Source of the DNA: Sinorhizobium shofinae
Lineage (GTDB): Bacteria > Pseudomonadota > Alphaproteobacteria > Rhizobiales > Rhizobiaceae
NCBI GenBank assembly: GCA_001704765.1
Contig: MBFK01000126.1
Span: forward strand, 1-64,000
DNA: 64,000 nt
Direction of reading: 5' to 3'
Shown: one piece after another, positions 27,395-36,611 of the stretch
Numbering within the stretch: the first letter of the stretch is position 1
Layout of the letters: each line of letters begins with the position of its first letter
Notes under the pieces: generated by a model
Database searches by the model: none
Seen by the model: the letters and a program-made list of their open reading frames with translations, nothing else
What the model was told of the DNA's origin: nothing
Made by a program: the position numbers and the translations under genes

Positions 27395-27430
27395 CATCCG
27401 CTCTTCGCGCACGGGAGACCGCGACGCCCC

Positions 27431-30400
27431 TCACCCGGCTTTTGGCGAACCTTCGAGCACCACAGCCGCATCCATTTCCTCGTGCAGCTTGCGCTCCTCG
27501 TCCGCATGCGGCTTGGTGAAGCGGGCGATGACGAGATAGGCGACCGGGGTCAGATAGAGCGTCACGATCACCGCAAGTCCAAGGCCGCCGACGAGTACCC
27601 AACCGAGTGCGATGCGAGCCTCCGCCCCCGCTCCGCTCGCCAGAACCAAAGGCAGGGCGCCGACGATTGTCGCGATCATCGTCATCATCACCGGCCGCAG
27701 GCGGGTATTGGCAGCGTTCTCGATGGCGCTGCGCACGTCCTGACCGCGGTCGCGCAGCTGGTTGGCGAACTCGACGATCAGGATGCCGTTCTTTGCCATG
27801 ATGCCGACAAGCATGACGAGACCGATCTGGCTATAGATGTTCAGCGTGTTGCCGGTCATGATCATTGCGAAGACGGCGCAGGCAAGACCGAGCGGCACCG
27901 TCGACATGATGATGAGGCCGCTGACGAAGCTTTCGAACTGCGCCGCCAGCACCAGGAAAATGATGACGATCGCGAAGCCGAAGGTGATGAAAAGGCCGTT
28001 GGCGTTCTGGTCGAGCGTCGCGGCTTCCGCGAGCGGCATGACCCGCGACCCCGGCGGCAGCAGCGGCTCGGCCATCTCTTCGACCATCGACAGGGCCTCG
28101 CCCAGTGCCAGGTCGGACTTCAAGCCGGCCGACAGCGAGACGGCGCGAAGCTGGGATTCGCGCGCAAGCTGCGGCGCCACGGCCTTCTCCTCGACCGTTG
28201 CGATCGATGACATGGGCACGATCCGGCCATCGCCGGCCTTGACGAAGATGTTCTGAAGGTCGGTCGGGTCGTTGAGCGGCGTGGTGGAGGAGAGCAACTT
28301 GACCGGATAGGCCTCGCCCTCGACGAAGATATCGACGACGCTGCTGCCGTCGAGCATCGCCTGCATCGCCCAGGAAAGGGCGCTGATGTCGACGCCAAGG
28401 TCGGAGGCGCGCTCGCGGTCGATCGTCACGGACAGTTGCGCCTGGTTGGCCTCGTAATTCAGCCGAACGTTTTCGAAGCGGCCGGTATCTTCCATCGCCC
28501 GCACGAGTTTCGCCGCCGCATCGCCGAGCTTCGTATAGTCGTTGCCAACCAGAGCCACCTGGAGACCGCTGCCCGCACCGCGAATGCCGAGGCTGTTCGC
28601 CTGGATGGTGGAGGCGCGTACCGAAGGTACCTTGGCGGTTACCTTGTTGATGTCGGCGACGATCTGTTGCTGGGTTCGGTCACGCTGTTCCCAGGGGGCG
28701 AGCGTCAGCACCATGAAGCCGCTATTGGCCGAGCCGCCCTGGCCGGAAATCGAGAACACGTTGGTGATCTCGCCGGATTTGACCAGTGGCTGCAGGCCAT
28801 CCTCGATCCGGCGCATCTGTGCCTGCGTATATTCGAGCGAGACGCCTTGCGGCGCGTTGATCCTCAGCATCACCTGCGACCGGTCCTCGTTCGGTGTCAG
28901 CTCCGACTTCAGCGTCATGAAGCCCGCCGCCCCGGCCATGGTGAAGAAGGCAGCAACCGTGAAGACGACGAGCGGCGCATTGAGGCATGCCCGGAGTGTC
29001 ACGCGATAGAAAGCAGCGGCGCGCTGGCCGAAACGCGCCATCGAGCCTTGATGCGCATGCGCCTCGCTGGTCAGCATTCGAGAGGCAAGCATCGGGCAGA
29101 GCGTCAGCGAGACGAAGGAGGAAAGCAGGATCGAGAAGGCGAGCACGAAGCCGAATTCGCGGAAAAGCCCACCGGTCTGCCCCGGCAGGAAGGAGAGCGG
29201 CACGAAGACGGCCGCCAGCGTCGCCGTGGTCGCCAGAACGGCGAAGAAGACCTCGAGCGTGCCATGCACGGCGGCAGCGCGGGGACCCAGCCCCTCCGCC
29301 CGGCGGCGCACAATGTTCTCCAGCACAACGATCGCGTCATCGACGACGAGGCCGGTCGCAAGCACGATCGCAAGCAGCGTCAGGATGTTGATCGAAAAGC
29401 CCGCGAGATAGATCGCCGCCACCGTTCCGATGAGGGCGATCGGCATGCTGATCGTCGGGATCAGCGTCGCGCGCCAGTCGAGCAGGAAGAGATAGATCAC
29501 CAGAGTGACGATGAAGACGGCGACGCCGAGCGCAATCTCCACCTCATGGATTGCACCATTGATGAACACCGCATCGTCGCTGGTGATCTTGAGCTCGGTC
29601 CCCGGCGGCAGGATGTCCGAGGAGATGGTGTCCACCACCTTGCGCACGCCTTTGGAAATATCGACGGTGTTCGACTGCGCCTGGCGGATGATGCCGAGAC
29701 CGATGCCCTGGCGGCCATTGGATCGCAGTGCCGAGCTGCCGGTATCCGGACCAAGGGTCACCGTCGCTACATCGCGAAGCCTGACATTGTTGCCGAGGAT
29801 CAGGTTCTCGAACTGCTCGGGCGTCTGCAGGTCCGCTGTCGCGCGGACCGAGATATCCTGGCTTGCGCTGGTCAGCGACCCGGCCGGCACGTCGTAGGAG
29901 GCATTCGCAAGCGCCTCGCGCAGATTGGCAACGGTGACGCCGCGCCCGGCGAGCTTGGCCTGGTTGAGGTCGATGCGGAAGATCTTCTCCTGGTCGCCAT
30001 AGACGGTGACATCTGCAACGCCCTCGACCGCCGCCAACCGGTCGCTGATCTCGTTCTCGACCAGCAGCGTCATGTCTTCCATCGACATGGTGTCTGAGGT
30101 CAGCGCCAGACGCATGATCGGCTGGCTGTCGGAATCGGCCTTCACGATGCGCGGCTCCTCCGCGTCATCCGGCAGTTGGCCGCTGATCCGGCCGAGCGCA
30201 TCGCGGATATCATTCGCCGCCTGGCCGATGTCAGTCGTGTCGGAAAATTCGAGCGTCACACGGCTGCGGCCGAAAGACGACGAAGAGGAGATGCTTTTGA
30301 TGCCCTGGACGCGCGACACCGCGCCTTCGATGACCGAGGTCACCTCGCGGTCGATCGTCTCGGGCGAGGCGCCCTCGAATTCCGTCGTGACCGATATGAC

Positions 30401-30586
30401 CGGTTGGTCGACCTGCGGCAGTTCGCGGATTTCGATGCCATTCCAGGCGGCAAGACCGGCGACCACGATCAACATGTTGACCACCAGCGCGAAGATCGGC
30501 CGGCGGATGAAGAGCGCGGTGAAGCCGGTCTTTCCGCCCTGCCCGCCGGGCGAACTGCCATGGTGACCGCCTATGCCAATGTTCAT
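27431..30586 (-). CDS. RND-family efflux transporter permease
   Basis: A 1051-residue inner membrane pump of the HAE1/AcrB-like RND superfamily. It has 12 expected membrane segments, the N-terminal FIRRPIFALVVNMLIVVAGL, and two large periplasmic loops. Membrane segment 4 carries the proton-relay pair in ATGLVVDDAIVVLENIVRRR, and the second half contains the matching GLVMLVGIMAKNGILIVEFA. The start codon overlaps the stop of the upstream adaptor gene (ATGA). No outer membrane channel gene follows, so the complex presumably borrows a TolC-like protein encoded elsewhere. Substrate range is not predictable. Confidence 0.95.
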   Translation of the reverse strand: MNIGIGGHHGSSPGGQGGKTGFTALFIRRPIFALVVNMLIVVAGLAAWNGIEIRELPQVDQPVISVTTEFEGASPETIDREVTSVIEGAVSRVQGIKSISSSSSFGRSRVTLEFSDTTDIGQAANDIRDALGRISGQLPDDAEEPRIVKADSDSQPIMRLALTSDTMSMEDMTLLVENEISDRLAAVEGVADVTVYGDQEKIFRIDLNQAKLAGRGVTVANLREALANASYDVPAGSLTSASQDISVRATADLQTPEQFENLILGNNVRLRDVATVTLGPDTGSSALRSNGRQGIGLGIIRQAQSNTVDISKGVRKVVDTISSDILPPGTELKITSDDAVFINGAIHEVEIALGVAVFIVTLVIYLFLLDWRATLIPTISMPIALIGTVAAIYLAGFSINILTLLAIVLATGLVVDDAIVVLENIVRRRAEGLGPRAAAVHGTLEVFFAVLATTATLAAVFVPLSFLPGQTGGLFREFGFVLAFSILLSSFVSLTLCPMLASRMLTSEAHAHQGSMARFGQRAAAFYRVTLRACLNAPLVVFTVAAFFTMAGAAGFMTLKSELTPNEDRSQVMLRINAPQGVSLEYTQAQMRRIEDGLQPLVKSGEITNVFSISGQGGSANSGFMVLTLAPWEQRDRTQQQIVADINKVTAKVPSVRASTIQANSLGIRGAGSGLQVALVGNDYTKLGDAAAKLVRAMEDTGRFENVRLNYEANQAQLSVTIDRERASDLGVDISALSWAMQAMLDGSSVVDIFVEGEAYPVKLLSSTTPLNDPTDLQNIFVKAGDGRIVPMSSIATVEEKAVAPQLARESQLRAVSLSAGLKSDLALGEALSMVEEMAEPLLPPGSRVMPLAEAATLDQNANGLFITFGFAIVIIFLVLAAQFESFVSGLIIMSTVPLGLACAVFAMIMTGNTLNIYSQIGLVMLVGIMAKNGILIVEFANQLRDRGQDVRSAIENAANTRLRPVMMTMIATIVGALPLVLASGAGAEARIALGWVLVGGLGLAVIVTLYLTPVAYLVIARFTKPHADEERKLHEEMDAAVVLEGSPKAG

Positions 30587-31776
30587 TGCGCGTCCCCCGC
30601 CACCTTCTGCTCGCGTTCGGACCTCGCTTCGCCGGCAATGCGGACCGCGCCGCCATCGCGCAACCGCTGCACACCCTCCGTGACGATGCGGTCGCCCTCG
30701 GCGATCTGGGCATCGACCAGCACTTTGTCCGGATTGCGCTGGATGATCTTGATCGGTACCCGTTCGCTCTTGTCGCCGTTGACGCGCCAGATATAGGACC
30801 CTTCCGAGCTCCACTGGATGGCCAGCGGATCGACGGTCGGATAACGATCGCCGTCGAAGGCCATCATGACCGAAAAGGACATGCCGGCGCGCAGCATGTC
30901 GTCCGGATTCTCGAGCCGCGCCCGCACCCGCAGCGTCCGGCTTGCCTGATCGAGACGGTTGTCGATCGCATGGATGGCACCGTCCAATTGGCGGCCGGGT
31001 TGCGCCACCGCATTCGCCGTGATGGGCTGCCCGACGAAAATCTTGCTGGCAAAGCGTTCCGGCACCCAGAAATCGACGAGGATCTGCGACCGGTCGTCGA
31101 CGACCGCGATCGGCGTCGATGTGGTGACATAGTCGCCGACATTGACGGTGATGATTCCGACGATGCCCTTCGAAGGCGCGACGATGTCGCGCCGCTTCAG
31201 ATCGAGTTCTGCCGTTCTGAGCGCCAGTTCGGCCGCCTGCATTGCGATCTCCGCGTCGCGGACCTCGACCGCAGTAACCGCGCGCGCCGTTCCGAGATTG
31301 CGGTAGCGCTCGACCTTTTCGCGGGCGCTGTCGCGCGTCAGCCTGGCCTGCTCGGCAGCAATCATCTGCTCGTCGCTATCAAGCCGCGCGATCACCTGGC
31401 CCTCCTCGATCCGATCGCCGGATTTTACCAGGATTTCCGTGAGGTTGCCCGTGGAGGCCGGCGTCACGGTAACCGAACGGATGGCCTCGCCGTTGCCGAT
31501 GGCGTTCAGCCTGTTGTTGACGATCGCGCTCTCAGCCGGCTTTACGACGACGAGCGCCGCGTCCGAGAAACCGCCGCGCCCACCCTCTCCGCGCCCGCCA
31601 TTGCGCTGTCCGCCTGCTCCTTCGTCGCTCTGCGATCCCGACAGCGCATCGATCAGCGGATGCGAAACACCGATCGCCCCCAGGGTTTCTCCCGCTCCTG
31701 GGGCAAAGCGCACCCAGGCGGCGCCCCCGACGACGAGAACGACGAGGCTGACCGCCAGTTGCTTCAAAAAGCGCAT
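30583..31776 (-). CDS. RND efflux periplasmic adaptor (membrane fusion protein)
   Basis: A 397-residue HlyD/AcrA-like adaptor. An N-terminal anchor or signal (LAVSLVVLVVGGAAWV) is followed by a Gly/Arg-rich linker (GGQRNGGRGEGGRGGFSD), then the barrel-sandwich half-motif GNLTEILVKSGDRIEEGQVIARLD, an alpha-hairpin of about 60 residues, the second half-motif DIVAPSKGIVGIITVNVGDYV, and the beta-barrel and membrane-proximal domains. It is the first gene of the pump operon and overlaps the permease start by four bases. The length of the Gly-rich linker is unusual for the family. Confidence 0.93.
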   Translation of the reverse strand: MRFLKQLAVSLVVLVVGGAAWVRFAPGAGETLGAIGVSHPLIDALSGSQSDEGAGGQRNGGRGEGGRGGFSDAALVVVKPAESAIVNNRLNAIGNGEAIRSVTVTPASTGNLTEILVKSGDRIEEGQVIARLDSDEQMIAAEQARLTRDSAREKVERYRNLGTARAVTAVEVRDAEIAMQAAELALRTAELDLKRRDIVAPSKGIVGIITVNVGDYVTTSTPIAVVDDRSQILVDFWVPERFASKIFVGQPITANAVAQPGRQLDGAIHAIDNRLDQASRTLRVRARLENPDDMLRAGMSFSVMMAFDGDRYPTVDPLAIQWSSEGSYIWRVNGDKSERVPIKIIQRNPDKVLVDAQIAEGDRIVTEGVQRLRDGGAVRIAGEARSEREQKVAGDAQ

Positions 31777-31950
31777 TCATGTCTCCGAATAAGATACGCG
31801 CTCCAGCGCGGCGCGTACCGGCGGAACGTCCCGAATTGTCAAGAGTATCGTTATTTGCGCGCCTTCGGGCAATCTCGGGACGCCATCATTACGCATTTGT
31901 AACGAAAGCAGAATTTGTTGACCGCATCATGGCGCTCGCGCGCTCAGTTT

Positions 31951-31966
31951 CACTGGACAACCAGTG
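31951..31966. promoter_or_regulatory. small inverted repeat between divergent pump and cyclase genes
   Basis: CACTGG-ACAA-CCAGTG is a perfect six-base dyad 175 bases upstream of the adaptor start and 91 bases upstream of the divergent cyclase start. It could be a repressor site for either unit, but no regulator gene is nearby and the dyad is short enough to be chance. The remaining 280-base intergenic region shows no gene. Confidence 0.3.
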
Positions 31967-32056
31967 TTTACAGCCGCCGCGGCTCGGCTATTCTGCCGTC
32001 ACCGAAACCCGGACAGGGCGTGTCTCGGCGTTGGATCACGAACGGGGAGGAAGCAC

Positions 32057-32878
32057 ATGTGCGATGCATGCGTGATTGAGTCGGTAAAGCAGCAGATGTT
32101 GTCGCGGCGCAGCTTTTTCCGCGCCGCCGCGGTAGGAACGGCGGGCGTTGCGGCCGCCAGCATGGGGATCGCGCCGCCGGCGCTCGCTGCCGGCCACGCC
32201 CGCGTCACCGACCTCACCCATGAGCTCCATGAAGAGTTTCCGACCTTCTTCGGCCAACAGCAATTTTTCCGCGAGCAGAAGTTCAACTATGCCGAACACA
32301 AGTTCAACCTGTTCGAACTCCGGGTGAACGAACATACCGGCACCCATGTCGACGCGCCGCTGCACTTCTCCGCCGATGGTCTCTCGGTCGCTGAACTGCC
32401 AGTCGAGAAGCTCGTCGTGCCGCTCTGCGTTGTCGACATCCGCGAGAAGGCCTCGGCCAACGCGGACGAGCAAGTGACACCGGACGACGTCAAGACCTGG
32501 ATCGCCACCAACGGCGAGATCCCGGAAAACGCCTGCATCGCCATGCTTTCAGGCTGGTCGGCCCATGTCGGCACGGACAAGTTCCGCAATGCCGATAGCG
32601 AAGGCAAGCTGCACTTTCCCGGCTTCCATGTCGAAACCGCCAAGTTCCTGCTCGAAGAAACGAAGGCTGCCGGGATTGCCGTCGACACGCTCTCGCTCGA
32701 CCATGGCATTTCGCCTGATTTCGCCACCCATAACGCCTGGCTGCCAGAGGGGCGCTGGGGGTTGGAGGCCACAGCCAATCTCGACAAGCTGCCGGCCAAG
32801 GGCGCGACTCTCGTTCTCGGCGCGCCGAAGCACCGCGGCGGCACCGGCGGTCCGGCGCGCGTCTTCGCCCTCGTCTAA
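32057..32878 (+). CDS. cyclase-family metal hydrolase with Tat signal
   Basis: A 273-residue protein of the Cyclase/kynurenine-formamidase family. The metal-binding motif is HTGTHVDAPLHF at about residues 93-104, with further ligands likely in SLDHGIS. A twin-arginine signal is visible near residues 16-45 (SRRSFFRAAAVGTAGVAAAS...PALAAG), indicating export of the folded, metal-loaded enzyme. The extreme N-terminus has a CDAC pair. GGGGAGGAAG precedes ATG 32057. It is followed after 21 bases by an AhpD-like gene, likely its operon partner. Substrate unknown. Confidence 0.85.
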   Translation: MCDACVIESVKQQMLSRRSFFRAAAVGTAGVAAASMGIAPPALAAGHARVTDLTHELHEEFPTFFGQQQFFREQKFNYAEHKFNLFELRVNEHTGTHVDAPLHFSADGLSVAELPVEKLVVPLCVVDIREKASANADEQVTPDDVKTWIATNGEIPENACIAMLSGWSAHVGTDKFRNADSEGKLHFPGFHVETAKFLLEETKAAGIAVDTLSLDHGISPDFATHNAWLPEGRWGLEATANLDKLPAKGATLVLGAPKHRGGTGGPARVFALV

Positions 32879-32899
32879 GAACCGCGAGAAGGAAGCAGC

Positions 32900-33310
32900 A
32901 TGAGCACCGTCGCCCCGCCGTCCGATCCGGAATCCAACCCGCGCGTCAAGGCGGTTTTCGAGGACATCCGCACCACGCGGAAATCGGACTTCATCAACAA
33001 TATGTGGCTCTGGCTCGCCTTCGATCCGGATCTCCTGGAGCGCACCTGGGCGGAGGTCAAGGCGGTGATGGCAACGCCCTCGGCGCTCGATCCGCTGGTG
33101 AAGGAGATGCTCTATATCGCCGTTTCCGTCACCAATGGCTGCGGTTATTGCATCCATTCGCACACGGCCGCCGCCAAGGCGAAGGGCATGAGCGAGGCCG
33201 AGCACGCCGATCTGCTGCGTGTCATTTCGCTGGCCGCCAAGACCAACCAGTTGGCGACCGCGCTGCAGGTTCCGGTCGATCCGGCCTTTGACGCGATGGC
33301 CGAACGATAG
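32900..33310 (+). CDS. carboxymuconolactone decarboxylase / AhpD-like protein
   Basis: A 136-residue all-helical AhpD-like protein. The redox motif GCGYCIHSHTAAA provides the CxxC pair and the downstream His of the E-x(n)-CxxC-x3-H signature, and the upstream Glu is in LVKEMLYIAV. Members act as thiol-dependent peroxide reductases or as decarboxylase-type enzymes; the CxxC favours a redox role. It lacks any export signal, unlike the Tat-exported cyclase encoded 21 bases upstream. The pair probably forms one transcript. Confidence 0.88.
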   Translation: MSTVAPPSDPESNPRVKAVFEDIRTTRKSDFINNMWLWLAFDPDLLERTWAEVKAVMATPSALDPLVKEMLYIAVSVTNGCGYCIHSHTAAAKAKGMSEAEHADLLRVISLAAKTNQLATALQVPVDPAFDAMAER

Positions 33311-33437
33311 CGACATCAAAACACCGGCGCTGAAAACACCAGTCTTTCCACAGGCTTGCCCCAGTCTGACGAGACACCGGAATAAAAGAAGAACATCCTT
33401 TCTGGCCTTTCGGTCCCGAATCACTACATTGGGCCGC

Positions 33438-36005
33438 ATGAGCAAAGGTTTCGACGACATTCCCTTCTTCGATGAGGAGCCGGCCCCGCGCAAACCCGCG
33501 TCTGCCGCCGGCGGCATCGCTGCGCGCGCCATGGCCGCCCGCGACAAGGCCCAGCGGCCGGACTATCTCTCCGGTCTCAACCCGGAACAGCGCGAAGCCG
33601 TCGAAACGCTTGAGGGGCCGGTCCTGGTGCTTGCCGGCGCCGGCACCGGCAAGACGCGTGTGCTGACCACCCGCATCGCCCATATCCTTTCGACCGGCCG
33701 CGCCTATCCTTCGCAGATCCTTGCGGTGACCTTCACCAACAAGGCGGCGCGCGAGATGAAGGAGCGCATCGGCGTGCTCGTCGGCCATGCGGTCGAAGGC
33801 ATGCCCTGGCTCGGCACCTTCCACTCGATCGGCGTCAAGCTGCTCCGCCGCCATGCCGAGCTCGTGGGGCTCAGATCGGATTTCACCATACTCGATACCG
33901 ACGACGTGGTCCGCCTGATTAAACAGCTCATCCAGGCGGAAGGCCTCGACGACAAGCGCTGGCCGGCCAAGCAATTCGCCGGCATGATCGACACCTGGAA
34001 AAACAAGGGCCTCGACCCGTCGCAGATCCCGGAAGGCGACGCCCGCGCCTTTGCCAACGGCAAGGGCCGCGAGCTCTATGCCGCCTATCAGAACCGGCTG
34101 GTGACGCTCAACGCCTGCGACTTCGGTGACCTGCTCCTGCACCCGATCCGGATGTTCCGCGCCAATCCGGACGTGCTCAAGGAATATCACGACAAGTTCC
34201 GCTACATCCTGGTCGACGAGTACCAGGATACCAACACCGCGCAATATATGTGGCTGCGGCTGCTCGCGCAGCGGCCGCAGGGCAAGGCCACCGTCGCAAA
34301 GGCCGCGCCTGCGGGCGAAGCCCGGGCCAGCCAAGGCTCCGCGGACGACATTTCGTCCCCGGAGCGCAGCCGCGCCAGCGGCGACAGCGCGGGCGCCAAC
34401 AAACCGCAGCAGATCAACATCTGCTGCGTCGGCGACGACGACCAGTCGATCTACGGCTGGCGCGGCGCCGAGGTCGACAACATCCTCCGCTTCGAGAAGG
34501 ACTTTCCGGGCGCCAAGGTCATCAAGCTCGAGCGCAACTACCGCTCGACCGAGCATATCCTCGGCGCCGCAGCGCATCTGATCGCCCACAACGAGGGCCG
34601 GCTTGGCAAGACGCTCTTCACCGAGCGCAGCCACCCGGACGACGAGAAGGTGCATGTGCACGCCGCTTGGGACTCCGAAGAGGAAGCCCGCGCCATCGGC
34701 GAGGAGATCGAACAGCTCCAGCGCAAGAAGCACAATCTGAACGACATCGCGATTCTGGTGCGCGCCTCCTTCCAGATGCGCGAATTCGAAGACCGATTCG
34801 TCACACTCGGCCTCAATTATCGCGTCATCGGCGGGCCGCGCTTCTATGAGCGGCTCGAAATCCGCGATGCCATGGCCTATTTCCGCCTCGTCTGCCAGCC
34901 GGCCGACGACCTCGCCTTCGAGCGCATCGTCAACACGCCGAAGCGGGGCCTGGGTGATACCACCGTTCGCAACTTGCACGATTATGCCCGCGCCCGCGAC
35001 ATACCGATGCTTGCCGCCGCAAACGAAATCATCGAAACCGACGAGTTGAAGCCGAAGGCGCGCAAGGCGCTCTTCGACGTCGTCACCGATTTCCGCCGCT
35101 GGCAGACATTGCTCGAAACGACGCCTCATTCCGAGCTTGCCGAGCAGATCCTCGACGAGAGCGGCTATACGGCGATGTGGCAGGCCGATAAATCGGCCGA
35201 AGCGCCGGGGCGTCTCGAAAACCTCAAGGAACTCATCCGCTCGATGGAGGCCTTCGAATCGATGCGCGGCTTCCTGGAGCATGTCGCGCTCGTCATGGAT
35301 GCCGAGCAGAACGAGGACATGGATGCCGTGTCGATCATGACGCTGCATTCGGCCAAGGGCCTGGAATTCGACACCGTCTTCCTGCCGGGCTGGGAGGAAG
35401 GGCTCTTCCCACATCAGCGGGCGCTCGACGAGGGTGGCCGCGCCGGCCTCGAGGAGGAGCGCCGCCTCGCCTATGTCGGTATCACCCGGGCCAAGCACCG
35501 CTGCCATATCTGGTTCGTCTCGAACCGCCGCATCCATGGCCTCTGGCAGTCGACCATGCCCTCGCGCTTCCTGGACGAACTGCCGATCGACCATGTCGAA
35601 GTCGCCGAGCAGGACGTCTCCTATGGCGGCTACAATCGCGGTGGCTACGGCCAATCCCGCTTCGACAAGGCCGATCCCTTCGAAAACACCTACCAGACGC
35701 CCGGCTGGAAACGCGCCCAGCAGCACCGCACGGACGCCACCCGCGACAATTGGGGTACCCGCTCCGGGCACGCGGTCGAGCGCATCGGCTACGGCGAGTC
35801 GGGTCCCCGCACCCGCACCATCGAGGGCGAACTCGTCGCCAAGTCGACGACCGCGGAACCCTCGCGCTTCAATGTCGGCGACCGTGTCTTCCATCTGAAA
35901 TTCGGCAACGGCAACATTGCCGCGATCGACGGCAACAAGCTGACGATCGATTTCGACCGCGCCGGTCAGAAGCGCGTGCTGGATGGATTTGTGGAAAGGG
36001 TGTGA
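33438..36005 (+). CDS. uvrD: UvrD/PcrA-type ATP-dependent DNA helicase
   Basis: An 855-residue SF1A helicase for nucleotide excision and mismatch repair. Motif Q/I is LNPEQREAV...LAGAGTGKT (Walker A at about 67-74), Ia is AVTFTNKAAREMKERI, II is ILVDEYQDTN, III is CVGDDDQSIYGWRGA, IV is ERNYRST, V is TLHSAKGLEFDTVFLPG and VI is RLAYVGITRAK. The C-terminal PcrA/UvrD tail GDRVFHLKFGNGNIAAIDG is present. Odd feature: between motifs II and III about 40 extra Ala/Gly/Ser-rich residues (roughly 282-323) are encoded by palindromic DNA, absent from E. coli UvrD. Confidence 0.93.
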   Translation: MSKGFDDIPFFDEEPAPRKPASAAGGIAARAMAARDKAQRPDYLSGLNPEQREAVETLEGPVLVLAGAGTGKTRVLTTRIAHILSTGRAYPSQILAVTFTNKAAREMKERIGVLVGHAVEGMPWLGTFHSIGVKLLRRHAELVGLRSDFTILDTDDVVRLIKQLIQAEGLDDKRWPAKQFAGMIDTWKNKGLDPSQIPEGDARAFANGKGRELYAAYQNRLVTLNACDFGDLLLHPIRMFRANPDVLKEYHDKFRYILVDEYQDTNTAQYMWLRLLAQRPQGKATVAKAAPAGEARASQGSADDISSPERSRASGDSAGANKPQQINICCVGDDDQSIYGWRGAEVDNILRFEKDFPGAKVIKLERNYRSTEHILGAAAHLIAHNEGRLGKTLFTERSHPDDEKVHVHAAWDSEEEARAIGEEIEQLQRKKHNLNDIAILVRASFQMREFEDRFVTLGLNYRVIGGPRFYERLEIRDAMAYFRLVCQPADDLAFERIVNTPKRGLGDTTVRNLHDYARARDIPMLAAANEIIETDELKPKARKALFDVVTDFRRWQTLLETTPHSELAEQILDESGYTAMWQADKSAEAPGRLENLKELIRSMEAFESMRGFLEHVALVMDAEQNEDMDAVSIMTLHSAKGLEFDTVFLPGWEEGLFPHQRALDEGGRAGLEEERRLAYVGITRAKHRCHIWFVSNRRIHGLWQSTMPSRFLDELPIDHVEVAEQDVSYGGYNRGGYGQSRFDKADPFENTYQTPGWKRAQQHRTDATRDNWGTRSGHAVERIGYGESGPRTRTIEGELVAKSTTAEPSRFNVGDRVFHLKFGNGNIAAIDGNKLTIDFDRAGQKRVLDGFVERV
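34290..34405 (+). repeat. imperfect palindrome inserted in frame inside uvrD
   Basis: The centre is CTCCGCGGACGA (34337-34348), a CATT loop and TCGTCCCCGGAG (34353-34364), pairing 11 of 12 bases. Sequence on both sides keeps partial symmetry (GCGCCTGCGGGC on the left against GCGGGCGCC on the right), giving an element of roughly 100 bases. It is translated as the low-complexity insertion between helicase motifs II and III. The boundaries are approximate. Confidence 0.55.
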
Positions 36006-36020
36006 GGGGCGCGCCCCTCA
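36003..36020. terminator. 18-bp perfect palindrome joining two convergent stop codons
   Basis: TGAGGGGCG directly followed by CGCCCCTCA. The first three bases are the uvrD stop codon and the last three, read on the minus strand, are the stop codon of the GNAT gene. It could act as a minimal bidirectional terminator hairpin, though it lacks a T-run and a proper loop. Confidence 0.4.
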
Positions 36021-36479
36021 AATGACCATCCGATACATCACGAAGCCGGATTTTTCGGCCACCTTGTCGTAGAGCCGCATCGCCTTGAGGTTCGTCTCGT
36101 GGGTCAGCCAGTAGACGCGCGAGGTTCCGGCGCGTCTTGCTGCGTCGAAGACTCCGTTGATCAGCGCCTCGCCGACCCCTCTCCCGCGTGCCACCTCGCT
36201 GATGAAAAGATCCTGGAGGTAGCAATTCGGCTGGATCGCGGTGGTGGTGCGGTGAAAGATGAAGTGCGTGAGCCCGACCAGCCGGCCTTTGCTCTCGGCA
36301 ACCAAGGCATGCATCGGTTCATAGGCATCGAAGAAGCGCGACCAGGTCATGCCGGTTATGTCCGAAGCGAGCGCGCTTTCGCCCGCGCGTCCGTAAAAGG
36401 CATTGTAGCCTTCCCAGAGCAGCAGCCACTGGTCGTAGTCGCTCCGGACGACCGGGCGGATGGAAAGGTTTTCACTCAT
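36018..36479 (-). CDS. GNAT N-acetyltransferase
   Basis: A 153-residue GNAT enzyme. It opens MSENLSIRPVVRSDYDQWLLLWEGYNAFYG, has the acetyl-CoA pyrophosphate loop in LQDLFISEVARGRGVGEALINGVFDAARRAG (R-G-R-G-V-G matching the R/Q-x-x-G-x-G/A rule) and ends in SRVYWLTHETNLKAMRLYDKVAEKSGFVMYRM. The architecture resembles the yeast-type small GNATs (diamine or amino-acid acetyltransferases). The start at 36479 is four codons inside a longer frame. It converges on uvrD with only 12 bases between stop codons. Confidence 0.85.
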   Translation of the reverse strand: MSENLSIRPVVRSDYDQWLLLWEGYNAFYGRAGESALASDITGMTWSRFFDAYEPMHALVAESKGRLVGLTHFIFHRTTTAIQPNCYLQDLFISEVARGRGVGEALINGVFDAARRAGTSRVYWLTHETNLKAMRLYDKVAEKSGFVMYRMVI

Positions 36480-36611
36480 TGTAGACCCCACCGGAAAGGC
36501 CGTTACGCGGGCGACAGCATAAACCTTGATATCGGCGAGGTCTATGTGGCAGCGGCATGCCGTTCATCACTGATTTTCATCTGAAACCCGTGGAGGTGCT
36601 TCCACCTCGCT

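Noticed and set aside
33222-35894. 890-residue open frame on the minus strand
   Set aside because: Antisense shadow of the helicase gene, which has all SF1 motifs.
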